From assembly GCA_963700185.1 (NCBI GenBank), contig CAVOWP010000029.1, positions 1 through 64,000 on the forward strand: 64,000 nt of DNA, written 5' to 3'. Shown one piece after another: positions 49,963-60,525 of this stretch. The notes beneath the pieces were generated by a model. It saw only the letters and a list, made by a program, of their open reading frames with translations. It was not told the DNA's origin and did not search any database. The stretch comes from AP-15 sp963700185 (GTDB lineage: Bacteria; Pseudomonadota; Alphaproteobacteria; ATCC43930; CGMCC-115725). The position numbers and the translations under genes were made by a program. Position 1 is the stretch's first letter; every line of letters starts with the position of its first letter.

Positions 49963-50137
49963 ATCGGCCATAATGGAGGCGCCGCACGGGCCGCGGCCAA
50001 GGCCCGGGCTGCAGCGGCGCCGCGACCGCAAGCAATCGAGGGGTCTTCCCCGGGTCGAGCAAGGCTCCGGCGCTGCTTTCATCTCACGCCCGAACAGTTG
50101 CCGGGGCTCTCGCCCGCAGTCGCAAGAAGGGGATAGG

Positions 50138-51079
50138 ATGATGGCGTCGCCGGATGTGTTTGTCGGGATCGACATCTCGAAGGATCGTTTGGACGTGCAC
50201 CTGCGTCCGCTGGGGATCGGCTTCTCGGTGAGCAATGAGGCGGCCGGGCATGCCGCGTTGATCGCCCGGTTGCGACCACTGCGCACCAAGCGGATCGTGC
50301 TGGAGGCGACCGGCGGTTACGAGCGGGCGCTGTGGCTGGCGCTGAGCGAGGCCGGGCTGGTCGCGGCAGTGGTCAACCCGCGCCAGGTGCGCGAGTTTGC
50401 CCGCGCCGCCGGGCGGCTGGCCAAGACCGACCCGCTGGATGCGGCAGTGATCGCCCATTTTGCCGAGACGTTTGTGCCGCGCATCGGCAAGCCCGATCCA
50501 GTGGCCGACCGGCTGGGCGAACACGTGCTGTACCGGCGCAGCTTGCAGGACGAGCTCGTCGGCTTGCAGCACCAGCTGCGGCGGCTGGAGGAGCCCGGGC
50601 TGCGGGCGCGGGCCGAGCGCCGGTTGGCGGTGCTGCGCGCCGAGGTGAAAGAGATCGAGCGCGAGATGCGGGCGATCGTCGACAGCGACCCGGCCAAAAA
50701 GGCGCTGTTTGGCTGCCTGACTGCGCTGAAGGGGGTGGGCCTCGTGCTCGCCTGCACATTGATCGCCAATATGCGCGAGCTGGGCTCGCTGAGCCGCCGT
50801 CAGGCGGCGGCGCTGATCGGGGTGGCGCCGCTCAACCACGACAGCGGCGCCCGGCGCGGTTACCGCGCCATCGGCGGCGGCCGCCGCAGGGTGCGCAACG
50901 TGTTGGATGTGGCGACGTTGAGCGCGGTCCGCTGCAACCCTGCGATCAAGGAGTTCTATCGCCGGCTGTCGGCTAGCGGCAAGCCGGCCAAGGTGGCTCT
51001 GGTGGCGTGCATGCGCAAAATGGTGGTGATGCTCAACAGCCGGGTGCGCGATGAGCTCACCGCCGCAGCGCCCCCTTGA
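50138..51079 (+). CDS. IS110-family transposase
   Basis: A 313-residue DEDD-type recombinase. N-terminal RuvC-like domain: FVGIDISKDRLDVHL (first Asp), VLEATGGYERAL (Glu), KTDPLDAAVIAHFAE (two Asp). C-terminal Tnp20 domain: LTALKGVGLVLACTLIANMR, RRQAAALIGVAPLNHDSGAR and RVRNVLDVATLSAVRCNP with the serine used in the family. AAGGGG precedes the ATG at 50138. IS110 elements lack clear terminal repeats; the end points cannot be placed. Upstream, 49963-50137 is non-coding and is where IS110-group elements encode their structured bridge RNA (inference). Confidence 0.9.
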   Translation: MMASPDVFVGIDISKDRLDVHLRPLGIGFSVSNEAAGHAALIARLRPLRTKRIVLEATGGYERALWLALSEAGLVAAVVNPRQVREFARAAGRLAKTDPLDAAVIAHFAETFVPRIGKPDPVADRLGEHVLYRRSLQDELVGLQHQLRRLEEPGLRARAERRLAVLRAEVKEIEREMRAIVDSDPAKKALFGCLTALKGVGLVLACTLIANMRELGSLSRRQAAALIGVAPLNHDSGARRGYRAIGGGRRRVRNVLDVATLSAVRCNPAIKEFYRRLSASGKPAKVALVACMRKMVVMLNSRVRDELTAAAPP

Positions 51080-51287
51080 GCAGTTTCTTTGTTCGACCGA
51101 AGGGACCGTTTCTTCGTCCCGACCTAAGTTCCGAATGGCGCCGCGCGCAGCCGCGGTCAAGACTGGCCGCAGGCCACCGCCGCAGGCGGCGCGTAGCGGT
51201 CTTGACGGCGGCGAGCACGGCGCCATGCTGCCCGGGTCGGGGGCCCGTCGCCGCGTCCTCAACACAGTTGCTCGGGCCGGTTGACGC

Positions 51288-52397
51288 TCAGCTCAGCACG
51301 CCGACCTTCTTGCGTTCGATCAGGTCGAAATCGATGTGCGCGCCGAGGCCGGGTTCGGTCGGGGCGTGGACGAGGCCGTCGCGGTCGACGGTGATGTCTT
51401 CGGCGAGGCCGTATTTCTGCATCGCGTCGGGCAGCAACACCTCGAAGAATTCGGTGTTCCGGATCGCCATGATGACGTGCAGGTTGGCGACGTTGTTCAA
51501 TGAATTGCCGCCGTGGTGCACCTCGAAATTCATGCGGAAGGCTTCGGCGAGGTGGGCGGTCTTGATCAGGGTCGTGATGCCGCCTTTGACCGCGACGTCG
51601 CCGCGCAGAAAGTCGGTGGCGCGCTCGAGGATCCACGGGACATAGGAGTCGAGGCCGCCGATCGGGTATTCGGTGGCGAGGATCGGGATGTCGAGCTTTT
51701 GCTTGAGCTTGACGTAATTGTAGAGGTCCTGGTCGGCGAGCGGGTCCTCGTACCAGTAGAACCCCATCTCCTCGATCGCCCGGCCGACCCGCAGGGCCTC
51801 CTCGTAGCGGTAGCTCCAGGTCGAATCGAGCATGACCGTGTAGTCGTCGCCGACCGCCTTGCGCACCGCTTCGCAGACCTTGATGTCGTCGCGCCAGGAT
51901 TGCGGCGGGTGGATCTTGTAGGCGCGCCAGCCGGTCGATTGGTAATGCCGGGCCTGCTCGACATAGGCTTCGGGGGAGCCATGGATCTCCGAGCTCGCAT
52001 AGGCGGCGATATGGTCGCGCGTCGTGCCGATCAGCCGGTGGATCGGCAGCCCCGCCGCCTTGCCGGCAATGTCCCACAGCGCAATGTCGCAGGCGCCGAT
52101 CGCCCGCACCGTGGCGGCGCGGGCGCGCGCCCATAAGAGGCGGTTGAGCCGCTCGCGGTCGAGCGGGTCCTGACCCATCAGGATCGGCTTCAGAAAGCGG
52201 ATCAGGCCCGGCCCGTCGAGGCTCGCCGGGTTGGAGGAGGTGCCGAGAAAGGCGTGCCCGGTGACGCCTTGATCCGTCGTGACGGCGAGCAGGCCGAGAT
52301 CGCTCTTGCCGGTCGGCCGCGCCGTGTGGTGACCGTAAATCGTCGAGGGGATGCTTTCCCACGCGAACAGGGTCAGGGTGACATCGGTGATTTTCAT
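51288..52397 (-). CDS. Mandelate racemase / muconate lactonizing-type enolase-superfamily enzyme
   Basis: A 369-residue protein: capping domain MKITDVTLTLFAWESIPSTI, then the barrel with STGWRAYKIHPPQSWRDDIK (catalytic Lys), VMLDSTWSYRYEEAL and FYWYEDPLADQDLYNY (metal Asp, Glu), ILATEYPIGG (third metal Glu), and FEVHHGGNSLNNVANLH (catalytic His). Such enzymes abstract the alpha-proton of a carboxylate, often dehydrating sugar acids. It lies downstream of the IS110 element; the long repeat at 52428-52556 precedes it. Confidence 0.85.
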   Translation of the reverse strand: MKITDVTLTLFAWESIPSTIYGHHTARPTGKSDLGLLAVTTDQGVTGHAFLGTSSNPASLDGPGLIRFLKPILMGQDPLDRERLNRLLWARARAATVRAIGACDIALWDIAGKAAGLPIHRLIGTTRDHIAAYASSEIHGSPEAYVEQARHYQSTGWRAYKIHPPQSWRDDIKVCEAVRKAVGDDYTVMLDSTWSYRYEEALRVGRAIEEMGFYWYEDPLADQDLYNYVKLKQKLDIPILATEYPIGGLDSYVPWILERATDFLRGDVAVKGGITTLIKTAHLAEAFRMNFEVHHGGNSLNNVANLHVIMAIRNTEFFEVLLPDAMQKYGLAEDITVDRDGLVHAPTEPGLGAHIDFDLIERKKVGVLS

Positions 52398-52427
52398 TGG
52401 TCTCTCTGCTGGCCAACGCTGGGATCG

Positions 52428-52556
52428 ACGCCTTGCGTCCTTCGAGACGCCCGCTTTGCGGGCTCCTCAGGATGACGATTTTCCTTAATGCCATCATCAA
52501 CTCAACCTCATCCTGAGGAGGCGCGAAGCGCCGTCTCGAAGGACGCTCGATCGTGC
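52428..52556. repeat. Long inverted repeat, second copy of the 24650 family
   Basis: GCGTCCTTCGAGACGCCCGC...GGCTCCTCAGGATGACG and CTCATCCTGAGGAGGCGCGA...GCCGTCTCGAAGGACGC face each other across about 35 bp. It fills the space between the enolase-superfamily and quinone-reductase genes. Confidence 0.85.
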
Positions 52557-52579
52557 TGCAGCGCGCCTCTTTCGCACAT

Positions 52580-53554
52580 TCAGCCGACCAGCACAGCCTT
52601 GCCGATGACCTTGCGGTCGATCAGGGCTTGTATCGCGTCGGCGGCCGCTTCCAGCGGAAAGCGGCGCCAGATGCGTGGCTTGAGCTTGCCTTGTCCGGCG
52701 AGCTCGACCAGCGTCTTGATGTTGGCGGCGGCGATCTCGGGGTGGGCTTCGCTGAGCCCGCCGATCCGCACCCCGATCGCCTCGATCCCCTTGATCAGCA
52801 GGTAATTGGTGCGGGCCAGCGCCGGCGCGCCGCCGAGAAACCCGAGGATCAGGATGCGCCCGCTCCAGGCGAGGCAACGCAACGACTCTTCAAATGTCGG
52901 GCCGTTGACCGGGTCGTAGACGATGTCGACGCCGCGGCCGCCGGTCAGTTCCATCACCTTGTCCCGGAACCCGGCTTGATAATCGGTCGCATGGTCTGCG
53001 CCCTCTTCGAGACAGACCGCGCGTTTCTCCTCGGTGCTGGCGGTAGCTATGACTTTGGCGCCGTAGAGCTTGGCGATCTGGATCGCAGGAAGGCCGATGC
53101 CGCCGGCGGCGCCATGGATCAGGACCCAGTCGCCTGCTTTGAGCCGGCCGCGCTGCAGCAGTGCATGATAGGCGGTGTGGTAGACGTTGCGGAAAACTGC
53201 CGCCTCCTCCAGGCTCATTCCGGAGGGGATCAGGTCGCAATCCTCGGCCTTCGCATTGCCCGACTGCGCGAAGCCGCCGAGCCGATGTCGGCTCATCACC
53301 CGATCGCCGGGTTTGAAGCCCGTCACGCCGGACCCGATGGCGACGACCTCACCCGCGCCTTCGCTGCCCGGGATGAAGGGCGGTTCCGGCCGGAATTGGT
53401 ATTTACCGGCCAGCATCAGCACGTCGACATACTGAACGCCGCGCGCCTGAATGCGGATTTGCAACTCCCCCGGCCCGGGCGGCGGTGGGTCCGGCACCTC
53501 ACGCAGTGCCAATACCTCCGGCCCGCCGAACGCCTCGCAGACGACAGCCTTCAC
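52580..53554 (-). CDS. NADPH:quinone oxidoreductase-like MDR enzyme
   Basis: A 324-residue protein beginning (GTG) KAVVCEAFGGPEVLALREVP; GroES domain with GVQYVDVLMLAGKYQFRPEP and PFIPGSEGAGEVVAIG, nucleotide-binding WVLIHGAAGGIGLPAIQIAK, and GRGVDIVYDPVNGPTFEESL. No structural zinc lobe, so it belongs to the quinone reductase branch. The GTG at 53554 lies 5 bp after the stop of the cupin gene; the frame upstream of it lies inside that gene. Confidence 0.85.
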   Translation of the reverse strand: MKAVVCEAFGGPEVLALREVPDPPPPGPGELQIRIQARGVQYVDVLMLAGKYQFRPEPPFIPGSEGAGEVVAIGSGVTGFKPGDRVMSRHRLGGFAQSGNAKAEDCDLIPSGMSLEEAAVFRNVYHTAYHALLQRGRLKAGDWVLIHGAAGGIGLPAIQIAKLYGAKVIATASTEEKRAVCLEEGADHATDYQAGFRDKVMELTGGRGVDIVYDPVNGPTFEESLRCLAWSGRILILGFLGGAPALARTNYLLIKGIEAIGVRIGGLSEAHPEIAAANIKTLVELAGQGKLKPRIWRRFPLEAAADAIQALIDRKVIGKAVLVG

Positions 53555-53559
53555 CGGCG

Positions 53560-54015
53560 CTATTCCGCAGCTTGCGCCTGTACCTCCGCCGCTGCCCCTT
53601 GCGAACGCAGCTTCTCCATCACTTCCCAATTGGTGTAACGGGTGAACCCGTTCTCGTCGAAGAACAGAACGGCGCCATTGCAGATGAAAAGATAGGTCGT
53701 GTCTTCGAGGGCAGTCGTCGCGTCGTGCAAAATGCCAGAGGGCTCATAGACGTAGTCGCCGGCATTCAAGACGCCGTTTCTGACCTGAAGCTTGCCCGAG
53801 ATGATAAAGGCGTGGGCGCCCGCGAGATGTTTGTGGGGCGGCGCGACATAGCCCTTTTTCCAATGATGGAGCGAGGCCCAGGTGCCGGTCTCATGGCCGA
53901 CCCACAGCACCTTGACGGAGGACAGCGGCGTCTGCTGGGTCCACGGTGCCTCGGAGCGCACCAGCGTATCCTGAATATTCTGAAAGGCGGGTCTGATGTC
54001 CTGCGGCAGCGGCAT
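53560..54015 (-). CDS. Cupin-domain protein
   Basis: A 151-residue single cupin: ASLHHWKKGYVAPPHKHLAG supplies the metal-binding His cluster (motif 1), and GDYVYEPSGILHDATTAL gives motif 2. ChrR-type or dioxygenase-like small cupins look alike, so the role is open. GGGAGCC precedes the ATG at 54015. It forms an operon with the quinone reductase that follows. Confidence 0.8.
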   Translation of the reverse strand: MPLPQDIRPAFQNIQDTLVRSEAPWTQQTPLSSVKVLWVGHETGTWASLHHWKKGYVAPPHKHLAGAHAFIISGKLQVRNGVLNAGDYVYEPSGILHDATTALEDTTYLFICNGAVLFFDENGFTRYTNWEVMEKLRSQGAAAEVQAQAAE

Positions 54016-54096
54016 TATCGGCTCCCTTCGCATTGCCCAAATCACGATACGCCGCACCGGCAGTGCCGGCAAGGACACCCCACTCGGGAGGCCCGG

Positions 54097-54990
54097 CTAA
54101 TGGGACATCAGCACCGGCACCGTCATGTGATCGAGGAGCTCGCGGCTGACGCCGCCGACCAATGCTTCGCGCAGCTGCGAATGGTGGTATGCGCCGGCGA
54201 CGATCAGGTCGGCGGCGAGATCCGCGGCGCGGGACAGCAGCACGTCCGAGATACGCAGGTCGCCCTGCAAGGTTTCCTCGGCTCGGGCGGGGATGCCGTG
54301 CCGGTGCAGGTGATGGACTATCCGCTCGATCGACGGGCGGTGCTCCGCCAAGGCCGTCTCTCGCGTCCCGACAAACATCACGGTGACTGCCTCGGCGTTT
54401 TCGAGCAGCGGCAGCGCATCGTTTGCTGCACGCGTGGCCTCCCGCGTCCCGTCCCACGCGACGAGCGCGCGCCTGCCGACCGCATCATACGTGCCGGCAT
54501 ACGGAACCACGAGAACCGGCCGGCCCGTCGCGATGACGATCTCGTCCGGGCGAAACCCGGTCGACCGGATCTCGGGCGACAGCTGGCCAAGGATGGTCAG
54601 ATCGAAAGCCTTCGCAAGATCGATGAAGACTCCGGTCTCGCCCGGCGACAAGAGGAGCCACTCGCCCCCGAGACCGTGAGCCCGCAACTCCGCCCTGAAT
54701 AGCTCTTCGGCCTGCTCGGCGCGCTCGGCTTCGCGCGACGGCGGCGTAACCGGGGTAGAAGCGGGGTCGCCAACAGTGGCCACCATTTCGGGTGTGACAA
54801 TGATGCCGGGGCCGGAATTGAGCGGCACCCCTGGCAAAATTGGGCTGACGGGCGCACCATGCTGCTCTCGCATAACGTAGCAAGCGGTGATATGCGCCTG
54901 GTGAGCCCTTACCAAGTTGAGGGCGAGCTTAAGACGGCCTTCCCCGGCAGTGCTGGGATCCACGCCGACCAGGATGTCCTTCAGGGCCAT
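54097..54990 (-). CDS. Tandem-domain universal stress protein
   Basis: A 297-residue protein with two Usp domains: DILVGVDPSTAGEGRLKLAL through IVIATGRPVLVVPYA (1-175), and ALVAWDGTREATRAANDALP through GGVSRELLDHMTVPVLMSH (178-297). The ATP-binding G-2x-G-9x-G(S/T) motif is present in the second half as AGAYHHSQLREALVGGVSRE, more degenerate in the first. Such proteins accumulate under stress; mechanism unclear. It precedes the cupin gene with 81 bp between. Confidence 0.85.
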   Translation of the reverse strand: MALKDILVGVDPSTAGEGRLKLALNLVRAHQAHITACYVMREQHGAPVSPILPGVPLNSGPGIIVTPEMVATVGDPASTPVTPPSREAERAEQAEELFRAELRAHGLGGEWLLLSPGETGVFIDLAKAFDLTILGQLSPEIRSTGFRPDEIVIATGRPVLVVPYAGTYDAVGRRALVAWDGTREATRAANDALPLLENAEAVTVMFVGTRETALAEHRPSIERIVHHLHRHGIPARAEETLQGDLRISDVLLSRAADLAADLIVAGAYHHSQLREALVGGVSRELLDHMTVPVLMSH

Positions 54991-55172
54991 TTTTGCCTCA
55001 CGACAGGCTTAAGGCGCGAAGGTCAGGAATTCGCGCGAAGTGCGTCTCGATCGCCCCCGTTCGCCGGCCGGGCCGATGAGATCGGCAACGCCTCATCGTA
55101 ACACCGGCGACGAGCATCATACAGGGTTGTGCTTTTGCTGCGCCCGCACCGCCAACCCGGTGGGTTCCTAGA

Positions 55173-56041
55173 TTAGGCGACCCCGTGATCCTTGAACCAG
55201 GCCAGCATTCTCGCCCAGCCGTCCTTGGCGGCGTCGGCGCGATAGCTCGGGCGGTAGTCGGCGTTGAAGCCGTGCGGGGCGTCGGGGTAGACCGCGAATT
55301 CACAGGTCTTGCCGGCCGCCTTGCACGCGGCCTGGCGCTTTTCGATCGTCTCTTGCGGGATGCTCTGATCGGCGCCGCCATAGAGGGCGAGCACCGGGCA
55401 TTTCACATCGGCGGCGATGTCGAGCGGGTTCTTTGGCGTCAGCTCGCTCGGCTTGCGGTCGGACCCGTACCACGCGACCGCGGCCTTCAGATCCGGGTTG
55501 TGCGCGGAATACATCCAGGTCGCCCAGCCGCCCCAGCAGAAGCCGGTCACCGCGAGCTTCGCGGTGTCGGCCTTGCCCGATGCCTTGGCATAGGCGACCG
55601 CCGCGTCGAGGTCGGACATCACCTGATCGGTCGGGACCTTGACGACGATCTTCTGGATCAGCTCCTGAATGTCGCTGATCTCCGACGGGGTTCCCTTGCC
55701 GCGTAGAGCTCCGGAGCGATCGCGTAATAGCCGGCCTTGGCCAACCGGCGGCAGATGTCCTTGATGTGCTCGTGCACGCCAAAGACCTCCTGCACGACGA
55801 GCACGGTCGGGAAGGGCCCGCCCTGCGCCGGCATCGCGCGATAGGCCGGGATCGATCCGTCGGCAACCGGAACCTTGACCTCGCCCGCGTCCAAGCCGTT
55901 CGTGTCGGTCGTGATCGTCTCGGCCGAGACCGGCTGCATCGACAGCGCAAAACCGGTAATCAGCGACGTCATGACAAACCCGCGCCGGCTCCATTGCGTG
56001 CGCGTCGAAAATCCTTCCAATCCGATTTCCGGCCCGTCCAT
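55173..56041 (-). pseudogene. Tat-exported dienelactone hydrolase-family protein, one frameshift
   Basis: From ATG 56041 the N-terminus is a twin-arginine signal (WSRRGFVMTSLITGF) and the first frame covers VKVPVADGSIPAYRAMPAQG and VLVVQEVFGVHEHIKDICRR (with the conserved Q-E). At 55684-55705 one base is missing; the other frame goes on GKGTPSEISDIQELIQKI, GFCWGGWATWMYSAHNPDLK (nucleophile Cys), LALYGGADQSIP (Asp) and PHGFNADYR (His). The Cys-Asp-His triad is that of dienelactone hydrolases. Restored length about 289. Confidence 0.85.
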
Positions 56042-56130
56042 GGCGTCCCTCCCTCTCATTTCGCATCGAGCGAAGTAATTTCCTGTTCTCAGCCCCGCTC
56101 AGCAAGGGCTGATCACCGAAGAGTGACCGC

Positions 56131-59100
56131 TCAGTAATCGTAATTGTAGTTGAGGCCGATGCCGGTGCTGCCGGATTGGCCGGCCTCGCCTTGCACCGTC
56201 AGATGCGGGCGCAACTCGATTTCCACCGTGACCTTGCTGGTCGGCGGCGAGAGCCCCTGGCTGACGCCGACGGAAACCCCCGGCGCGACGTATTTCCCGG
56301 CGCTGAGCGCCGTGCCGCCGGTGGCAGAGCCGGTCGCTGCCCGCGGGTTGAGGGTGGTGCTCGCCGGCCCGCTCGGGCCCGAGCCGAGCCTGAACCAGTC
56401 GAGGCCGAGGCCGCCGCGCAAGCGGTCGAGGACACCGGGACCGCCGCCGGCGAGGGTGCCGGCCGCCGCGGCGAGCTGGATCCCTTCTCCGGCCGAGATC
56501 TGGCCGACCCCGCGGTTGAACAAGACGCGCGCCAGGATCTCGTCCTGCGGCACGGAGGGTGTCGAGGACAATGTGATCTTCGGCGCCGAGGCGAGATCCG
56601 CTGATGTTGACTTGCGCCGTGATATCGGCGGCGCTCGCCTCGGCGACGATGTCGAGCACCGGGTCGAGCTTCGGGCTGCCATCGAAGGTGATCGCGCCTC
56701 GGGTCAGGGTGAAGGTCTTCCCGAGCAGATCGACGCTGCCGCGGATCTGCTCCAGAGAGCCGGCTATGACCGGAGCGGCGCTCGTCCCGGTGATCGTCAG
56801 GCGGCCGCGCCATTCGCTCTCCAGCCCATGCCCCCGCACGAAGATGTTGCCGGGCATGTCGAGAGCGATGTCGAGGGTCGCGGGAAGCGCCGGTTGATTG
56901 TCGGCGGCGGCGGGCAGGGGAGCCTTGCCGCCTTTGCCGTTTTTTTCGACGACCTTCAGCACCACCACATTGGGCGGCAGGCTATCCGGCAGGCTGATGT
57001 CGGCGCGATCGACGGTGAGCGGCGCGGTGACCTTCGGCGCCGTCAGCGGACCGGCGATCGCCACGGTTCCGCTCGCCGTCGCGACCGCCTCGTCGCGTGC
57101 GGCGACCCGGAAGTTGGCGAGCGTCGCGGAGAGTTGGGCGGTGGGGCCCGCTGGGACCGCTCAAGACGACGTTGCCCTGCGCCTTCAGGCTTCCGCTCGC
57201 ACTGTCTGCCGCCGAGAACGAGGTCAACGTGAAGCGGTCGCGATCGCCGACGAGATCGGCTTGCATGTTGTTGAGGACTGCTCCGGTCGCGAAATTCTCG
57301 TAATGCCCGTCGGAGAGCCTGAGGCGACCTCTCGCAGCAGGCGATGCGACCGTGCCGCCCACCGCGGCGTCGGCCGCGAAGTGACCGCTGACCCGGTCCT
57401 CGCCCAATGGCAGAAGATCGGCCAGGTGCTCGATCTGTCCGGCGCCCTGGACCTGCAGCGCGAGCCGGCCGTCGGACGGCACCGAAATCCCGAGCGGCGC
57501 GGGGGTCAGCAGCAGCGGAACCGAGCCCGTCAGCGCGACTTGATCCCCCTCGAGCCCGGTGACCTGCCCTTTGACATCGAGATTGCGGCCGTTCCAACTG
57601 CCGTCGACCGCGAGCCCCAGACCCTTCAGCCGCGAATGTCTCGCCGAGGCGACGGTAAGTTCGCGGGCATTCAGCGACATACGGCCTTGCGGAGCGCGAA
57701 GGGTTCCGCCGAGGGTCGCGGCCGCGTTCAAGGTGCCGCGCACGTTGCGGTAGCCGGCGAGGCGCCCCGCCGACGCGATCGGCAGGTTGGCCGCATTCAA
57801 GGCGAGCGACACCGAGTCCCCCCGCACCCCGCCACTGCCGGTGATCCGACCCGCGCCAAAGTCCAATGCGAGACCGGAAAACGCGAGGTCTCCGCCGTGT
57901 TTGGACAGAGTGAGCGGCTGCTCGAGCGACAGGCGCTCGCCGCCCAAGGATCCGGCGAGCCGGTTGAGGCGGAGGTCGGCCCGGCCCGGTTCGAGCGCGC
58001 CGTCGCCGGCCAGAGCGACCGTCAAGGGCTGGCCCTTGGCATCCCCCTGGAACACGAAGCGGCCCGGCCGCGGCGCATCCAAGCTCAGGGTTGCCGTGGC
58101 GAGCTCGCTCGCGCCGAAACTGGCGGTGCTCAGCGACAGGCGCGCGCTCCCCGAGGGAGCCCGCAATATGTCGGCGAAACGTGCCGTCACCGCGAGGCGG
58201 CCCGCCGCGATCCGCGAAGATCCGGCGCCGGCGGCGAGCTTGGTTCCGTTTGCCGAGACATCGACCAGCTGCCCGCCGGGCGCGTCCAATCCGACACCGA
58301 ACTCCAGACTCCCGCCGAGTGGTGTGCCGGCGAGCTTGGACAAAGCCGCGAGATCGGCCGACCGGCCGGCGACCGAACCTCGCATCAGGCCGGTGTCGAG
58401 GGCGATCCGAAGACTGCCGTCGATTGTGCTGTCCGCAGCAGCCAGCCGGAAACGCGGCAGCACCAGCTCGGAATTCCCCTTCGGCTCCGCGGCAAGCGTC
58501 AGTTTTCCGTCGAGCCCATAGGCGCGGAAAGTGCCGTCGACCGACGCCTTCGGGTCGAAGAGGTCCGCAACTTGCGCGGCGAGCCGCAGCCGATCGAGTT
58601 TGGCGCCGGCAGCGGCGAGCTCGGCGCCATCGATGTCGCCGCTGATCCGCAAATGGTCGAGCGGTCCCGCGAAATTGAGCTGTGCCGAGACCGCCCCCGT
58701 CAGGTCGGTGCCGAATGCCGCTCCGAGCGGCTTCAAATGCGGCAACTCGACAGCGAGCACCGCGGTCAGCTCGTTCGATGCGGGAACAAACCGCGCGTCG
58801 CCGGAGAGGCTGACGGCTGCCCCGGTGACGGCCAGCCGGTCGAGGGTCAGGATATCGGCATCGTCGCGTTCGATTGCGCCGGTGATCGTAGCCGCGCTGC
58901 CGAGCAATGCGTCGGCGGCCGCGATCCCGGTCCTCAGTTCCTTTGCCGAGCCGGCCACCGTCGCCGTGAAACCGGCGGCGCCTTTGCGCTCGGCGTTCGC
59001 TTCGAGCTCGACCGAGCCGGCCAGCGGATGGCCGGCGAAGCCGGAAAACGGGCGAAGATCGGCGATCGTCAGACCGGCGCGCCCCTCGATCGCTCCCGTT

Positions 59101-60525
59101 TCCGTCATTTGCCCGGAACCGGCGAGGGAAATGCCGGCGCCCTCGGCGGAAAGCCGGGTCAGATCGACGGCGCGTCCATCGCGAGCAGCGGTGGCGTCAA
59201 GAGACCAAGCGATGTCGCGGCCGAGCTCGGGAGGCACCGCGACCCCCTCCGGCGCAACCAGCCCGAGGATGCGGCCCGTCGCGGCCAGGTCGATGCGCGT
59301 TTCGGGATTGTCGAGAGCACCCATCGGGCTTGCTCGGATGTCGGCCTCGACGTGCTCTGCTCCGGAGGAGGCGAGGCGGGTTCCGTCACTCGACAAATTC
59401 AGCTCGAGCGATGGCCGGCTCTCGGTGCCGGTCACCGACGCGATGAGAACAGCCGAGCCGCCGAGCGGCTGGCCAAGCAAGCCCGAAACCATCGAGAGAT
59501 CCGGGAGATTGGCGTGCAAATCCGCCGCGACAGCTTTTTCCGGGCCGCCAATCGCGAAGTGGCCCGTCAAGCTGCCCGCTGCGATCTCGACGGAGAGCGG
59601 ATCGACGACGATCCCGCCGCCGAATTTCGCGCTCATGGACAGCGCGACTTGGTCGCCGACCAGCGGCGCGATCTCCGACGGGAGCAATGGGGCAAACCCC
59701 GCTGTGCCGGATATCCCGAGAATGGTTTCGTCCGCTGCGGCAAGCGTCAGATCCGCTGCCAAATGGGCCGACGTACCGGCCGAGGCATTCACCCGGCCGT
59801 GCCAATCCGCGAGCGGTCCGGTGCCGTTTACCGAAATTGTAAGCGGCAGGTGGTCGGTGCGGACGAGCAGCCGGTCGAGTAAGAGGCCAGTGGGCTCGGC
59901 GGCATCGAGCTGGAGGCTCAGCACCGGGGTATCTCCGGCGATCTCCATCGCCAAGAGGATGTTCCCGGCCGAGTTGTCGATGCGGTGCAGATCGAGCGCA
60001 ATATGCGCCTTGCCGTCCGCCAGCTCGGCGCTTCCCTCGACCGTCGCGACGACGTTCTCGCCCAACACCGGCGGTGCGAGCGCAAGCTTGCCGATCGACA
60101 TCCGGTCGAGAGCGACGCCGAGCGGAAGCCGCGGCACCTTGAGGTAGTCGATGAAAGGCGTCGTCGACGGCGCGGTGCTCGATCGCGCCATATCGACCTC
60201 TGCGATCGTCAACGACCGGATATGTGCCTTCCCGGCCAGCAGCGCCGACGCCGAGATGTCGAGGCCGGCGTCACGCAAGGTGAGATAGGTGCCGTCGCGA
60301 TCGCCGATGTCGATCCGTTCGACAGTCATGCGGAACGGCACAATTCCGTTGAGACCATCGATCGCGATGGTGAAATCCGGATCACTCAAAGCCCGTCCGA
60401 TTTCTCTGGCTAGCCAAGCTTTTCCGATTTGCGTCTGCAGGACCGCGAAAACAGCGGCGAAGGAGAGGGCGAGTACGACCGAGCACAAGGCTCAACCCAC
60501 GAAGGATTTTTCCCGCGCTGTGCAT
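56131..60525 (-). pseudogene. tamB: TamB, inner-membrane translocation/assembly protein, several frameshifts
   Basis: The ATG at 60525 overlaps the tamA stop (TGATG). MHSAGKILRGLSL and, after a shift near 60490, CSVVLALSFAAVFAVLQTQI make the single N-terminal anchor. About 1100 residues of repetitive beta-strand sequence follow (RIDIGDRDGTYLTLRDAGLD and many G-x-L-x-L repeats). A surplus base in GGGG at 57143-57146 and another indel at about 56583-56610 lead to the conserved DUF490 end: GRLTITGTSAAPVIAGSLEQ, VPQDEILARVLFNRG and GLNYNYDY. TamB bridges the periplasm with TamA to move lipids or outer-membrane proteins. Confidence 0.85.

Noticed and set aside
56898..59882. 994-codon open frame on the plus strand
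   Set aside because: Exactly antisense to tamB; composition is Arg/Ala/Gly-rich and without family motifs, a shadow of the biased codon use of tamB.
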